From NCBI RefSeq assembly GCF_030283205.1, contig NZ_JASNWF010000015.1, positions 1 through 64,000 of the forward strand: a stretch of 64,000 nt of DNA, written 5' to 3'. Positions within the stretch are counted from its first letter, which is position 1. Every line of letters begins with the position of its first letter. The DNA is from Actinomadura opuntiae. GTDB lineage: Bacteria > Actinomycetota > Actinomycetes > Streptosporangiales > Streptosporangiaceae. Of this stretch, positions 17,592 to 26,063 are shown one piece after another. The translations under genes were made by a program, and so were the position numbers. The notes below the pieces were generated by a model that was given only the letters and a program-made list of their open reading frames with translations, ran no database searches and had not been told where the DNA came from.

Positions 17592-17601
17592 CCCCAGACC
17601 G

Positions 17602-18648
17602 TCAGAGCCCGGACGGTGGAGGGGCGGTCGAGCGCCGAACGACCAACTCGGTGGCGAGCTCGACGTGGCGGGACTCGAGCTCCTCGCCGGCGGCCAGGCG
17701 CAGCGCGGTCCGCAACGCGACACCCCCCATCTCCCGAAGGGGCTGGCGCACCGTGGTCAACGGCGGCGACGCGAGCCGGGCCACCTCGGTGTCGTCGAAC
17801 CCCACCACACTCAGGTCCTGAGGGATGCGCAGCCCGCGGTCCCGGGCGGCCTCGATGACTCCCGCGGCGGTCTCGTCGCTTCCGGCGAACACGGCTGTCG
17901 GAGGTTGCGCCAGGTCGAGGAGTCCGGCTCCATGGGCGATCCCGTCCTGGTATGTGAAGTGCCCCGTTCGCACATAGTCGTCGGGGGCCGGCGCCTCGAC
18001 CGCCTCCATGGCGGCGCGGTAGCCGTGCATCCGCGCCTGGTTGCATCCTGCGGTCGCCGGTCCGCCTATGTAGGCGATGCGACGGTGGCCGAGGGAGAGC
18101 AGGTGCTGCGTCGCGGCCATACCGCCGGCAAAGTTGGTCGACCCGACACTGGTCACACGCATGGGGGGCAGATTGAGCGGATCGATGACGACGAGCGGCA
18201 GACGCGCCCGCGCCAGAGCCGCGAGTTCCGCGCTCGTCAGCTCGCTCACCACGGCGATGACCGCTTCGCGGCCGCCCGCAGCCAGATCGCGGGCCCACTC
18301 GCGCGGGCGCTCCGCCCCGCCCCGCCCGCTCTCGGAACGCATGCTGACGGCGATCGCCACCCCGGCCCGTGCACCGGATTCCAGAACCCCCTGGAGGATT
18401 TCGGTGGCGTAGGCGTTGAGGTCACCGGCGAACATCAGCTCGACCCTCGCTGTCGCCGGGGACCGTCCGGCCGACCGGGGCCGCCGTCGAACGTAGGCGT
18501 GCTGCTGGAGGTACGACTCGACGAGCGCCCGGGTCTCCGGCCCCACATCGGCCCGGCCGTTCACCACCTTCGACACCGTGGCCACGGAGACACCCGCGGA
18601 GGCGGCGACCGTCGCCAGCGTGGCACGCTCGTCCTTGGGCGGCGGCAT
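17602..18648 (-). CDS. LacI-family regulator of the xylobiose-type module (BxlR-like)
   Basis: A 348-residue repressor with helix-turn-helix ATLATVAASAGVSVATVSKVVNG and a C-terminal sugar-sensing domain (FAGSDETAAGVIEAARDRGL, VVGFDDTEVARLASPPLTTVRQP). The ATG at 18648 has GGAGAGGGG upstream; longer versions would overlap the GH3 gene. It starts 13 bases after the GH3 stop, so both are probably one transcript, as in Streptomyces where bxlR accompanies the bxl xylobiose genes. CGAAA/TTTCG palindromes between the GH3 gene and the divergent transporter are its likely targets. Confidence 0.85.
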   Translation of the reverse strand: MPPPKDERATLATVAASAGVSVATVSKVVNGRADVGPETRALVESYLQQHAYVRRRPRSAGRSPATARVELMFAGDLNAYATEILQGVLESGARAGVAIAVSMRSESGRGGAERPREWARDLAAGGREAVIAVVSELTSAELAALARARLPLVVIDPLNLPPMRVTSVGSTNFAGGMAATQHLLSLGHRRIAYIGGPATAGCNQARMHGYRAAMEAVEAPAPDDYVRTGHFTYQDGIAHGAGLLDLAQPPTAVFAGSDETAAGVIEAARDRGLRIPQDLSVVGFDDTEVARLASPPLTTVRQPLREMGGVALRTALRLAAGEELESRHVELATELVVRRSTAPPPSGL

Positions 18649-18661
18649 ACGAACCCCTCTC

Positions 18662-21091
18662 CTATGCGCCGGCACTGACGGGGGCCGGGACGACGTCCAC
18701 CGGTGTGACCAGCCGGCGGTCGGAGCCCACCACGCGCAACGGGCCGGTCAGCCGAACTGTACCGCGACAGGGCAGCTCGGCCGCCGAGGTCCCGGCGAGC
18801 ACCTCCAGCTCTCCTGGCTCGACGACACGCGTGAAATCCCGGCCGGTGAACGCGGTCCGGTCGGCGTGCAGGTGGAACCGCACTCGCACCTCGTCACCGG
18901 GATCCAGCCGCACCCGCGTGAAACCCGCCAGCTGCCGTACGGGCCTCACGACCTGGGCAAGGGCATCCCGCAGATAGAGCTGGACGATCTCCTCGCCCGG
19001 CCTCGATCCGGTGTTCCGAACCCGCACGGAGATCGTCACCTCGCCGTCGGTGGGCACCTCGGTGTCGCTGATCCACAGATCGTTCACCTCGAAGCTGGTG
19101 TAGGAGGCCCCGTGGCCGAACGGGAACAGCGGAGTCGGGTCGAGGGAGCTGATGTCGGTGTTCCCGGCGCCGAGCCGCGGTTGGAGATAGGTCCCCGGCT
19201 GGCCTCCCGGGTTCCGAGGGATCTGTACAGGAAGCTTGCCGCTCGGCTGGACACGGCCGGAGAGAACGCCGGCGATCGCGGCACCGCCCTCCTCCCCCGG
19301 CATGAACGCCTGGACCAGGCCGGCGGCCCGGGCGTGCACGCCCCCGAGCGCGTAGGGGCGACCGGTCACGACGACGACCACCACCGGCGTTCCTGTTCCC
19401 AGCAGCTCGGTGAGCAGATCCTCCTGGACCCCGGGCAGCCGGAGGTCTTCGGCGTCGCAGCCCTCGCCCGATGAGCCCTGTCCGAACAGGCCCGCGAGGT
19501 CGCCGACGAAGGCCACGCACAGGTCGGCCGACCGGGCCGTGGCCACGGCCGCTGCGAAGCCGGACCGGTCTGCGCCGCGCACCTGGCAGCCCTGCTCGTA
19601 GACGATCTCCGTATCCGGCAGCTCCGCGCGCAGGGCGTCGCTGGCGGTCCGCACCTCGATGCCGAGGCCACGGCCGGGGAAGTGCGGCAGGACGTGGTTG
19701 GGGAAGGAATAGCAGCCCATGAACGTCCTCGGGTCCGCTGCACAGGGCCCGATGACGGCCAGGCGGCCGAGAGCGGGACGGTCTGGTCCGGCCAGCGGCA
19801 GCGCCGAACCGGCGTCGAGAAGGATTACGGACCGCTCTGCCACCTCCAGGGCAAGAGCACGGTTGGCGGGAGAGTCGAGGTCGGTGCTCGCCGCGCCGGC
19901 CACCGAACGCTCCGGCGTCCAGTCCGGATCGAGCAGCCCGAGTCGCGCCTTCTGGGTGAGCAGGCGCCGGGCGGCCCTGTCGACGAGGTCCTCAGGCACC
20001 TCACCGCGCCGCACCCTCTCCACCAGCCCGGAACCGTACCCGAGGGTGTCGGGAAGCTCCACGTCGACGCCCGCGGCGAGGGCCTGGGCGGCGGCGGCGT
20101 CGAGGTCGGCTGCGGTGCCGTGCATGGTCGCCAGGAAGGGTACGGCCCAGTAGTCGGACACGACCGTCCCGGTGAACCCCCACTCTTCCCGCAGCAACTC
20201 GGTGAGCAGCCAGGAGTCCGCGACCGCGGGCACCCCGTCCACGTCGGCATAGGAGTTCATCACCGAGTCGGCACCGGCGACCCGCACGGCCGTCTCGAAC
20301 GGCGGCAGCACGATGTCCATCAGCTCGCGCCTGCCCATCGACACGGGCCCGTGGTTGCGCGCCGCCCGTGAGGCGGAGTACCCGGCGAAGTGCTTCAGGG
20401 TGGCGATCACTCCTGCGCTCTGCAGGCCCTGGACATAGGCCGCACCGAGCATCGAGACCAGGTAGGGGTCCTCGCCCATGGTCTCCTCGACGCGACCCCA
20501 GCGGTAGTCACGCACCACGTCCAGTACCGGCGACAGGCCCTGGTGCACGCCCACCGCGGCCATGTCCCGTCCGATCGCGGCGGCCATCCGCTCGATCAGG
20601 TCGGGGTCGAACGTCGCCCCCCAGGCGATCGCCGCCGGATACACCGTCGCGCCATAGGTGGTGAAGCCGGTGAGGCATTCCTCGTGCACGATGGCCGGGA
20701 TGGGCAGACGCGAGCCCTCCAGGACGATCCGCTGCTGCCGGACCAGCTCCGCGGCGCCCCCGGTGACAGTGACCGGAACGCCGCCGTAGACCCGAGTGAG
20801 GTGGCCGAGCCCGTGGCGGCTCGCATCCTCCAGCGGGACCGCGCCTGATGCCGCGAAGATGTCCTGCATCGGCGCAACGTTGGCGTCTCGCCCGGTCCCG
20901 GTGGCGTCCTCGGTAACGGCGTCGGCGTCCTGCATCTGGTTGCGAACCCACCGGCTGCCGAGCTGGGCCACCTTCTCCTCAAGGGTCATCTGCCGCAGAA
21001 GGACTTCGACTCTGTCGGAGATCGGAAGCGCCGTGTCCTGCCACGGCGGCGTTTCCGGTCTCGCTGAGGGGTTCTGGTCAAGTGTCGCCAC
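18662..21091 (-). CDS. GH3 beta-xylosidase/beta-glucosidase (BxlA-like)
   Basis: An 809-residue cytoplasmic GH3 enzyme without signal peptide. The GH3 barrel (GIPxxxHEECL-like IPAIVHEECLTGF, LDVVRDYRWGRVEETMGEDPYLV, ATLKHFAGYSASRAARNHGPV) carries the nucleophile Asp313 in VVSDYWAV, followed by the second domain and a C-terminal fibronectin-III-like domain (VRNTGSRPGEEIVQLYL). The HEECL and EETMGEDPYLV blocks resemble Streptomyces BxlA-type enzymes. I chose the GTG at 21091 with GTAGGGAGG upstream; the frame stays open to 21529 but that part lacks GH3 similarity. It presumably hydrolyses disaccharides imported by the divergent ABC transporter. Confidence 0.9.
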   Translation of the reverse strand: MATLDQNPSARPETPPWQDTALPISDRVEVLLRQMTLEEKVAQLGSRWVRNQMQDADAVTEDATGTGRDANVAPMQDIFAASGAVPLEDASRHGLGHLTRVYGGVPVTVTGGAAELVRQQRIVLEGSRLPIPAIVHEECLTGFTTYGATVYPAAIAWGATFDPDLIERMAAAIGRDMAAVGVHQGLSPVLDVVRDYRWGRVEETMGEDPYLVSMLGAAYVQGLQSAGVIATLKHFAGYSASRAARNHGPVSMGRRELMDIVLPPFETAVRVAGADSVMNSYADVDGVPAVADSWLLTELLREEWGFTGTVVSDYWAVPFLATMHGTAADLDAAAAQALAAGVDVELPDTLGYGSGLVERVRRGEVPEDLVDRAARRLLTQKARLGLLDPDWTPERSVAGAASTDLDSPANRALALEVAERSVILLDAGSALPLAGPDRPALGRLAVIGPCAADPRTFMGCYSFPNHVLPHFPGRGLGIEVRTASDALRAELPDTEIVYEQGCQVRGADRSGFAAAVATARSADLCVAFVGDLAGLFGQGSSGEGCDAEDLRLPGVQEDLLTELLGTGTPVVVVVVTGRPYALGGVHARAAGLVQAFMPGEEGGAAIAGVLSGRVQPSGKLPVQIPRNPGGQPGTYLQPRLGAGNTDISSLDPTPLFPFGHGASYTSFEVNDLWISDTEVPTDGEVTISVRVRNTGSRPGEEIVQLYLRDALAQVVRPVRQLAGFTRVRLDPGDEVRVRFHLHADRTAFTGRDFTRVVEPGELEVLAGTSAAELPCRGTVRLTGPLRVVGSDRRLVTPVDVVPAPVSAGA

Positions 21092-21425
21092 AGAGGGCCT
21101 CCCTACGAAAACTGCACGAAATTTTCGCGACCCGATCGCCAGTTGTTTCGAGTCGAGCTTGAACGCGTCGGCTCTGCCTCCACCCAGGAGCTGCCAGGCA
21201 GCGTTGCGGCTCTTACCCTGACCCAACGCCTGGGAACACCGCAACCCCTTGACACGGCACCTTCGCACTTCTACGTTGGCCGACAATTCTTCGTGAACTT
21301 GCGAAACATCGGCCGAAAATCGTGCAGCCAGACGCGAGACCGCCCGGGCACGCGGTCGGCCATCTGTTTCAGACGATCGACTCGCCGCGGGAACCGCCGC
21401 GGCTCCCCGAGTGCGGGAGGTCAGC
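21092..21425. promoter_or_regulatory. Divergent control region with CGAAA boxes and a plus-strand promoter
   Basis: CGAAATTTTCG (21117-21127) is a perfect 11-bp palindrome near the GH3 start, with further CGAA/TTCG half-sites at 21293-21319. For the transporter, TTGACA (21249-21254), 17 bases and TACGTT (21272-21277) make a good promoter. CGAAA-N-TTTCG repeats are known control elements of Streptomyces xylanase and bxl genes, which supports a xylo-oligosaccharide role. Confidence 0.6.
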
Positions 21426-22754
21426 GTGGATCGCACCACGATGTCTCGACGGAACTTCCTCAACCTGGCCGCGGGCGCGACCGCCGGGGCGGTGCTCTCC
21501 GGCTGCGGCAGCTCCGGCCCGAAAGGCACGGGCGGTGGTCCCGGCGCGGCCAGCTACTGGTACCTCAGCGGCCAACCCGACGAGGGCGTCCGCACACACA
21601 CCCTGGAGCGCTTCAACAAGGCCAATCCCAAGACCCAGATCAAGGGCACGACGTTCGAGAACGACGCCTACAAGACGAAGATCAAGACGGCCATCGGCGC
21701 CGGGCAGGCCCCGACCATCATCTGGGGCTGGGGCGGCGGCGGGCTGAAGAGCTGGGTACAGGCCGGTCAGGTCGAGGACCTCACCTCCTGGTTCGCCCAG
21801 AACCCCGCCGTCAAGAACCGCCTGCTGGACTCCGCCTTCGCCGCCGCGACGGTCGGCGGCAAGATCTACGCGATGCCCGCCGAGCAGGTCCAGCCCGTCG
21901 TGCTCTACTACAACAAGAAGACCTTCGAGAAGATCGGTGCCCAGCCCCCGCAGTCCTGGGGCGACATCATGAACCTGGTACCCAGGTTCAACGCCCGGAA
22001 CATCGCGCCGTTCTCGCTGGGCGGTCAGTCGCGGTGGACCAACATGATGTGGGTCGAGTACCTCTTCGACCGCATCGGTGGCAGCGAGGTGTTCCAAGGG
22101 GTCCTCGACGGCACCAGGAACGCCTGGTCGCACCCGGCCGCCATCGAGGCACTCACCAAGGTGCAGGAGCTGGTCAAGGCCCACGGCTTCGTCAAGGGCT
22201 TCTCCTCCATCACCGCCGACACCAACGCCGACCAGGCCCTGCTGTACACCGGCAAGGCCGCGATGATGCTGCACGGCTCGTGGACCCACGCGAGCATGGC
22301 CACCGACGGAGGCGACTTCGTCTCCGGCGGCCATCTCGGCTACATGAGGTTCCCGGCCGTCGAGGGCGGCAAGGGCGACCTGAGCGTCGCGATCGGCAAC
22401 CCCGCCCAGTACCTGTCGGTCTCGTCGAAGGCCACCGCCGCGCAGAAGGACATCGCCAAGAAGTTCTTCGCCACCGCGGTGCTCTCCGACGCGGAGGTCA
22501 AGGAGTGGATCGGCAACGGATCGGTGCCGATCGTGAAGGGCATCCAGAGCCAGTTCGCCTCCTCCAAGGACCCCGGTTTCCTGAAGTTCGTCTACGACAC
22601 CAGCAGCAACGCCAAGACCTTCGTGCAGTCCTGGGACCAGGTGCTGAGCCCCGCGGCCGCCGAGAAGCTGCTGGACAACATCGCCAGGCTCTTCCAGCTG
22701 TCGATCTCGCCCCAGCAGTTCGCCTCGAACATGAACCGGGCCATCGGGCAATGA
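21426..22754 (+). CDS. Sugar ABC transporter substrate-binding lipoprotein (BxlE-like), Tat type
   Basis: A 442-residue CUT1-type solute-binding protein. The N-terminus has a twin-arginine motif (SRRNFLNLAAG) and a lipobox ending AVLSGC, so it is probably a Tat-exported lipoprotein. The mature domain has the usual order for SBP_bac_1/8 proteins: KIKTAIGAGQAPTIIWGWGG, YAMPAEQVQPVVLYYNKKTF, and a lobe-2 region with GKAAMMLHGSWTHASM. The GTG at 21426 has GGGAGG nine bases upstream. It overlaps the first permease gene by ATGA and is divergent from the GH3 gene, which implies import of xylobiose or a similar disaccharide. Confidence 0.88.
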   Translation: MDRTTMSRRNFLNLAAGATAGAVLSGCGSSGPKGTGGGPGAASYWYLSGQPDEGVRTHTLERFNKANPKTQIKGTTFENDAYKTKIKTAIGAGQAPTIIWGWGGGGLKSWVQAGQVEDLTSWFAQNPAVKNRLLDSAFAAATVGGKIYAMPAEQVQPVVLYYNKKTFEKIGAQPPQSWGDIMNLVPRFNARNIAPFSLGGQSRWTNMMWVEYLFDRIGGSEVFQGVLDGTRNAWSHPAAIEALTKVQELVKAHGFVKGFSSITADTNADQALLYTGKAAMMLHGSWTHASMATDGGDFVSGGHLGYMRFPAVEGGKGDLSVAIGNPAQYLSVSSKATAAQKDIAKKFFATAVLSDAEVKEWIGNGSVPIVKGIQSQFASSKDPGFLKFVYDTSSNAKTFVQSWDQVLSPAAAEKLLDNIARLFQLSISPQQFASNMNRAIGQ

Positions 22755-23677
22755 CCACGGTCGCTCCGCACGCCGCGCGCAGCACGTCCTCCGCCCGTTC
22801 CCGTGCCGGGCAGGGCCGGTCGGTGGCCTGGATGGCGCTGCCCGCGCTTGCGGTCTTCGTCGTGTTCGCCGTCGTCCCGCTGCTCGGGGTGCTGCTGCTC
22901 AGCTTCACCTCGTGGGACGGGATCGGGGCGATCCACATGGCCGGCCTGTCCAGCTGGCGCGCCGTCCTCACCGACCCCGGACTGCCGCACGCCCTGTGGG
23001 TGACCTTCCTGGTCATGGCGATGTCGTGGGCGGTACAGACGCCGCTGAGCGTCCTCATCGGTGTGTTCCTGGCAGGCCGCCAGCGCTACCGCGGGTTCCT
23101 GGCGGTGCTGTACTTCCTCCCGCTCCTGCTGAGCTCGGCGGCCATCGCCATCGTCTACAAGGCGCTGCTGGACCCCAATTTCGGTGTCGGTCCGGGGCTG
23201 GGCATCCCGCTGCTGGCACAGGACTGGCTGGGCCGGAGCAACCTGGCCTTCGGTGTTGTCATCTTCGTGGTGTCGTGGCAGTTCATCCCGTTCCACTCGC
23301 TCATCTACCAGGCCGGGGTGCGGCAGATACCGGTCTCGATGTACGAGGCGGCGCAGATCGACGGGGCAGGCCGGCTACGGCAGTTCTTCAGCATCACCCT
23401 GCCGCAACTGAAGTACACGATCATCACGTCGTCGACGCTGATGGTCGTCGGGTCGCTGACGTTCTTCGACCTCATCTTCGTGCTCACCGAGGGCGGCCCG
23501 GGCGATGCCACCCGCGTGCTCGCGCTCGACATGTACAAGCGCGGTTTCCAGGCCGACCTGATGGGACCGGCGAGCGCGATCGCGGTCATCCTGGTGCTCG
23601 TCGGCCTCGCGCTGGCTCTGCTCCTGCGGCGGCTGGGCGGCCGCGGCGCGCGCACCAGCCTGCTGGAAGGGGCATGA
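22751..23677 (+). CDS. Sugar ABC transporter permease 1 (BxlF-like)
   Basis: A 308-residue CUT1 permease with six hydrophobic segments and the EAA loop EAAQIDGAGRLRQFFSITLPQL, which contacts an ATPase. No ATPase gene is present in the operon, as usual for actinobacterial CUT1 systems that share MsiK. The ATG overlaps the stop of the binding-protein gene. Confidence 0.9.
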   Translation: MTTVAPHAARSTSSARSRAGQGRSVAWMALPALAVFVVFAVVPLLGVLLLSFTSWDGIGAIHMAGLSSWRAVLTDPGLPHALWVTFLVMAMSWAVQTPLSVLIGVFLAGRQRYRGFLAVLYFLPLLLSSAAIAIVYKALLDPNFGVGPGLGIPLLAQDWLGRSNLAFGVVIFVVSWQFIPFHSLIYQAGVRQIPVSMYEAAQIDGAGRLRQFFSITLPQLKYTIITSSTLMVVGSLTFFDLIFVLTEGGPGDATRVLALDMYKRGFQADLMGPASAIAVILVLVGLALALLLRRLGGRGARTSLLEGA

Positions 23678-23678
23678 C

Positions 23679-24572
23679 ATGGTGACGAAACAGGCCACCC
23701 GTCCCAGGGAGGGAGCGCACGTGCGGACACGGCGACGGCCCGCCCGGCGCGGTCACGATCGGCCGAACTGGCTGGGTGGTGCGGCCGGATGGCTCTGGCT
23801 CGCCGTCGTCGTGCTCCCCATTTACTGGGTCGTCATCACCAGCTTCAAGACACAGAGCACCTTTTTCGACACCAACCCGCTGGCGCCGCCCGACCACGCC
23901 ACCCTGGAGAACTACCGGCTCGTCCTCAGATCGCAGTTCCCCCGCTACTTCCTCAACAGCGTCATCGTCGCCCTGGGCACGGTCGTGCCGGCCGTCCTGG
24001 TCTCCTTCATGGCGGGCTACGCCATCGTGCGAGGCGGCCGGGGGCTGTTCCTGCGGTCGGTCAACACGCTGTTCCTGGCCGGCCTGGCGATCCCGCTGCA
24101 GGCGACGGTCATCCCCATCTACCTCCTCATCATCCGGCTGCACCTCTACGACACTCTGCTGGCGATCATCCTGCCGTCGATCGCCTTCGCCATCCCGCTG
24201 TCGGTCCTGGTCCTGTCCAGCTTCATCAGCGACATCCCCCGCGCTCTCTTCGAGTCGATGCGGGTGGACGGCGCCACCGAGTGGCGCATCCTGTGGAGCC
24301 TGGCGTTCCCCCTGACCCGGCCGGCCATGGTCACCGTGGCCGTCTACAACGGACTCACGGTCTGGAACGGATTCCTGCTGCCACTGATCCTCACCCAGAG
24401 CCCCGCCCAGCGCACGCTGCCGCTGGCGTTGTGGACGTTCCAGAGCCAGTACGACGTCAACGTGCCGGCGATCCTGGTGGCGGTCGTCCTGTCGACGCTG
24501 CCGATTCTCGTTCTGTACGCGATGGGCCGCCGCCAGTTGCTGAGCGGGTTGACCGCGGGATTCAGCAGATGA
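23679..24572 (+). CDS. Sugar ABC transporter permease 2 (BxlG-like)
   Basis: A 297-residue CUT1 permease of the MalG type. The EAA-like loop is FESMRVDGATEWRILWSLAFPL. The start may be ATG at 23679, one base after the previous stop, or GTG at 23721, which has a much better ribosome site (AGGGAGGGAG). It is the last intact gene of the transporter; the decayed GH2 gene follows about 90 bases later on the same strand and may once have been part of the operon. Confidence 0.9.
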   Translation: MVTKQATRPREGAHVRTRRRPARRGHDRPNWLGGAAGWLWLAVVVLPIYWVVITSFKTQSTFFDTNPLAPPDHATLENYRLVLRSQFPRYFLNSVIVALGTVVPAVLVSFMAGYAIVRGGRGLFLRSVNTLFLAGLAIPLQATVIPIYLLIIRLHLYDTLLAIILPSIAFAIPLSVLVLSSFISDIPRALFESMRVDGATEWRILWSLAFPLTRPAMVTVAVYNGLTVWNGFLLPLILTQSPAQRTLPLALWTFQSQYDVNVPAILVAVVLSTLPILVLYAMGRRQLLSGLTAGFSR

Positions 24573-24659
24573 GAGCCGGGCCGGCACGCCACCGGAAGAC
24601 CCGCTGGTCTTTCGCCGACGCGGCCTCCGGTTTACTCCTTCACCGGCCGTTCGCTCGCG

Positions 24660-25193
24660 CGCACCACCCGCGAGTGGATTGAGATCGTTGAACCGACGCA
24701 GGCCATCCGTGCGTGGCGGTATGGGTGGCCTTCAACGAGAGCTGGGGCGTCCCGCACGTCGCGCATTCCGCCGCGCAACGCAACGCCGCACACCTTGTAC
24801 CACCTGCTCAAGACCCTGGATCCGGCGCGGCACGTGCTCGAAAGCGACGGTGTGAGTACGTGTCTGGCGACCTGCTGGGAATCCGCCCTCGACGCCACCC
24901 GCCCACCGTGCCGGTTCTGCTCAGCGGGTTCGGAGGCGTCGCCCACGCACCCGGCCGTCCCGCCGCCTGGGCCGGCTACAAGGACCATCAGCACGCCCGA
25001 GCAGCTCCCTGAACGGCTCGAGGCGCTGCTCACCACCGTGCATGCTGCCGATGGCCTGGCCGGGTCCGCTATGCCCAGCTCACCCGACACCGCCCAGTAA
25101 CGCAATGGACTGCTCACCGAGGACCGCAAACCCAAGGCCGACCCGGACCTGATCGCGCGCATCATGAGCGGCCGGAACGGATCGCGGGCGTGA
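24660..25193 (+). pseudogene. Decayed GH2 beta-galactosidase-type gene (C-terminal half)
   Basis: Pieces of one GH2 barrel are recognisable in order but in different frames: TREWIEIVE, WVAFNESWGVPHVA, YHLLKTLDPARHVLES, VPVLLSGFGGVAHAP, TPEQLPERLEALLTTVHAADGLAG and NGLLTEDRKPKADPDLIARI. At least three frame changes and a TAA stop separate them. The acid/base Glu in FNESWG remains, but the usual nucleophile Glu in a TEFGG-like motif reads SGFGG, so the protein would be inactive even if read through. The 5' half is missing. It follows the xylobiose-type transporter in the same direction. Confidence 0.8.
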
Positions 25194-25309
25194 CCGCGAC
25201 CCCGGGTCTTCCGGATCAGCGGGAACAGCTCGGCCACCCGCGCGTGCCGGTCGGACACGGGCCGGGTCACGCGCACTACCCGGCCGACCAGCGTCGGCGT
25301 CATGGTGGG

Positions 25310-25321
25310 TGAAAGGATTCA
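25310..25321. promoter_or_regulatory. TGAAAGGATTCA, copy of a motif near 3143
   Basis: Identical over 12 bases to 3143-3154 and matching the perfect operator at 500-511 at 10 of 12 positions. It lies between the GH2 pseudogene and the LuxR-type gene. It may be a regulator site or chance. Confidence 0.3.
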
Positions 25322-25414
25322 ATAACACTCTTTTGATCAGCCACGTAGAAGGCGTGATTTACGAGGGACGACGGCTCCGTGACTCCGTTCCTCTATTGAA
25401 ACGGCTCAACTAGG

Positions 25415-25771
25415 ATGCCTCAACGATCGCTTCTCGGTGCGGGCATCCGCGCGATGCCCAGGGTGGATTCCACGATGGGTGAGCACTTCGTATCGCAGCG
25501 AACGAGCGGCCAGGGCCGACGGCGGCCCGTGACGGGAATCCGGCGGCCGTGCGACTGCTCCCGGCACCCCGCCGCGGCGTCCCTGATGAATCCGGACGAG
25601 TTGCGGATGATCGCACTGTTCGCCGAAGGTCTGCCCATCGACGCCATCGCGCGGCGGATGGACGTCTCCGAGCGCACGATCCGACGACGGATGCGCAGAA
25701 TCTGCGACCGCCTTGACGTTCAGGCCGGAATCCAGGTCGCCATCTGGGCCGTCCGGCACGGCCTGATCTGA
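25415..25771 (+). CDS. Small LuxR-type helix-turn-helix regulator
   Basis: A protein of up to 118 residues whose last 60 form a LuxR/GerE-type DNA-binding domain: MNPDELRMIALFAEGLPIDAIARRMDVSERTIRRRMRRI, split here as two helices before CDRLDVQAGIQVAIWAVRHGLI. No sensor domain is present. Stand-alone proteins of this type are common in actinomycetes. Starts at 25415, 25454, 25475 and 25586 are all in frame and none has a strong ribosome site, so the N-terminus is uncertain. The isolated position between decayed glycosidase genes gives no target. Confidence 0.65.
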   Translation: MPQRSLLGAGIRAMPRVDSTMGEHFVSQRTSGQGRRRPVTGIRRPCDCSRHPAAASLMNPDELRMIALFAEGLPIDAIARRMDVSERTIRRRMRRICDRLDVQAGIQVAIWAVRHGLI

Positions 25772-26063
25772 GTCCCCGCGGAGGAGGGACCGGAACCCGC
25801 CCGAGCGGGTCGACCGACCCGAGCAGCGCTCACGCGACCACGTGGACCAGGCGGCTGAAATGTTTCACTCAGCGCCCGCCCGAGTGGGAGCGTATGCGCC
25901 AGCGGTGTCGACATCGAAGGTGGCTGTACACGGGCGATAGAGCACTCACGACGGTGTCCGAGAACGGACATTCGCCTTGAACCCATTCAGTCTGCGGCTT
26001 ATGAAGGGAGCACCGTTCACCTCGATCGGGTTCTCCCACGAACCCCCGCCCCCGAGAGAGAAG
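25772..26063. other. Intergenic region with one candidate operator
   Basis: No gene was seen. TGAAATGTTTCA at 25856-25867 is an inverted repeat (TGAAA/TTTCA) about 200 bases before the start of the propeller protein gene. Nothing else stands out. Confidence 0.4.

Noticed and set aside
21092..21529. N-terminal extension of the GH3 gene by 146 codons
   Set aside because: The extension has no GH3 similarity, crosses the divergent promoter region, and GTG 21091 has a strong ribosome site.
24632..25303. Minus-strand frame of 223 codons
   Set aside because: It is antisense to the ordered GH2 fragments, which are recognisable on the plus strand.
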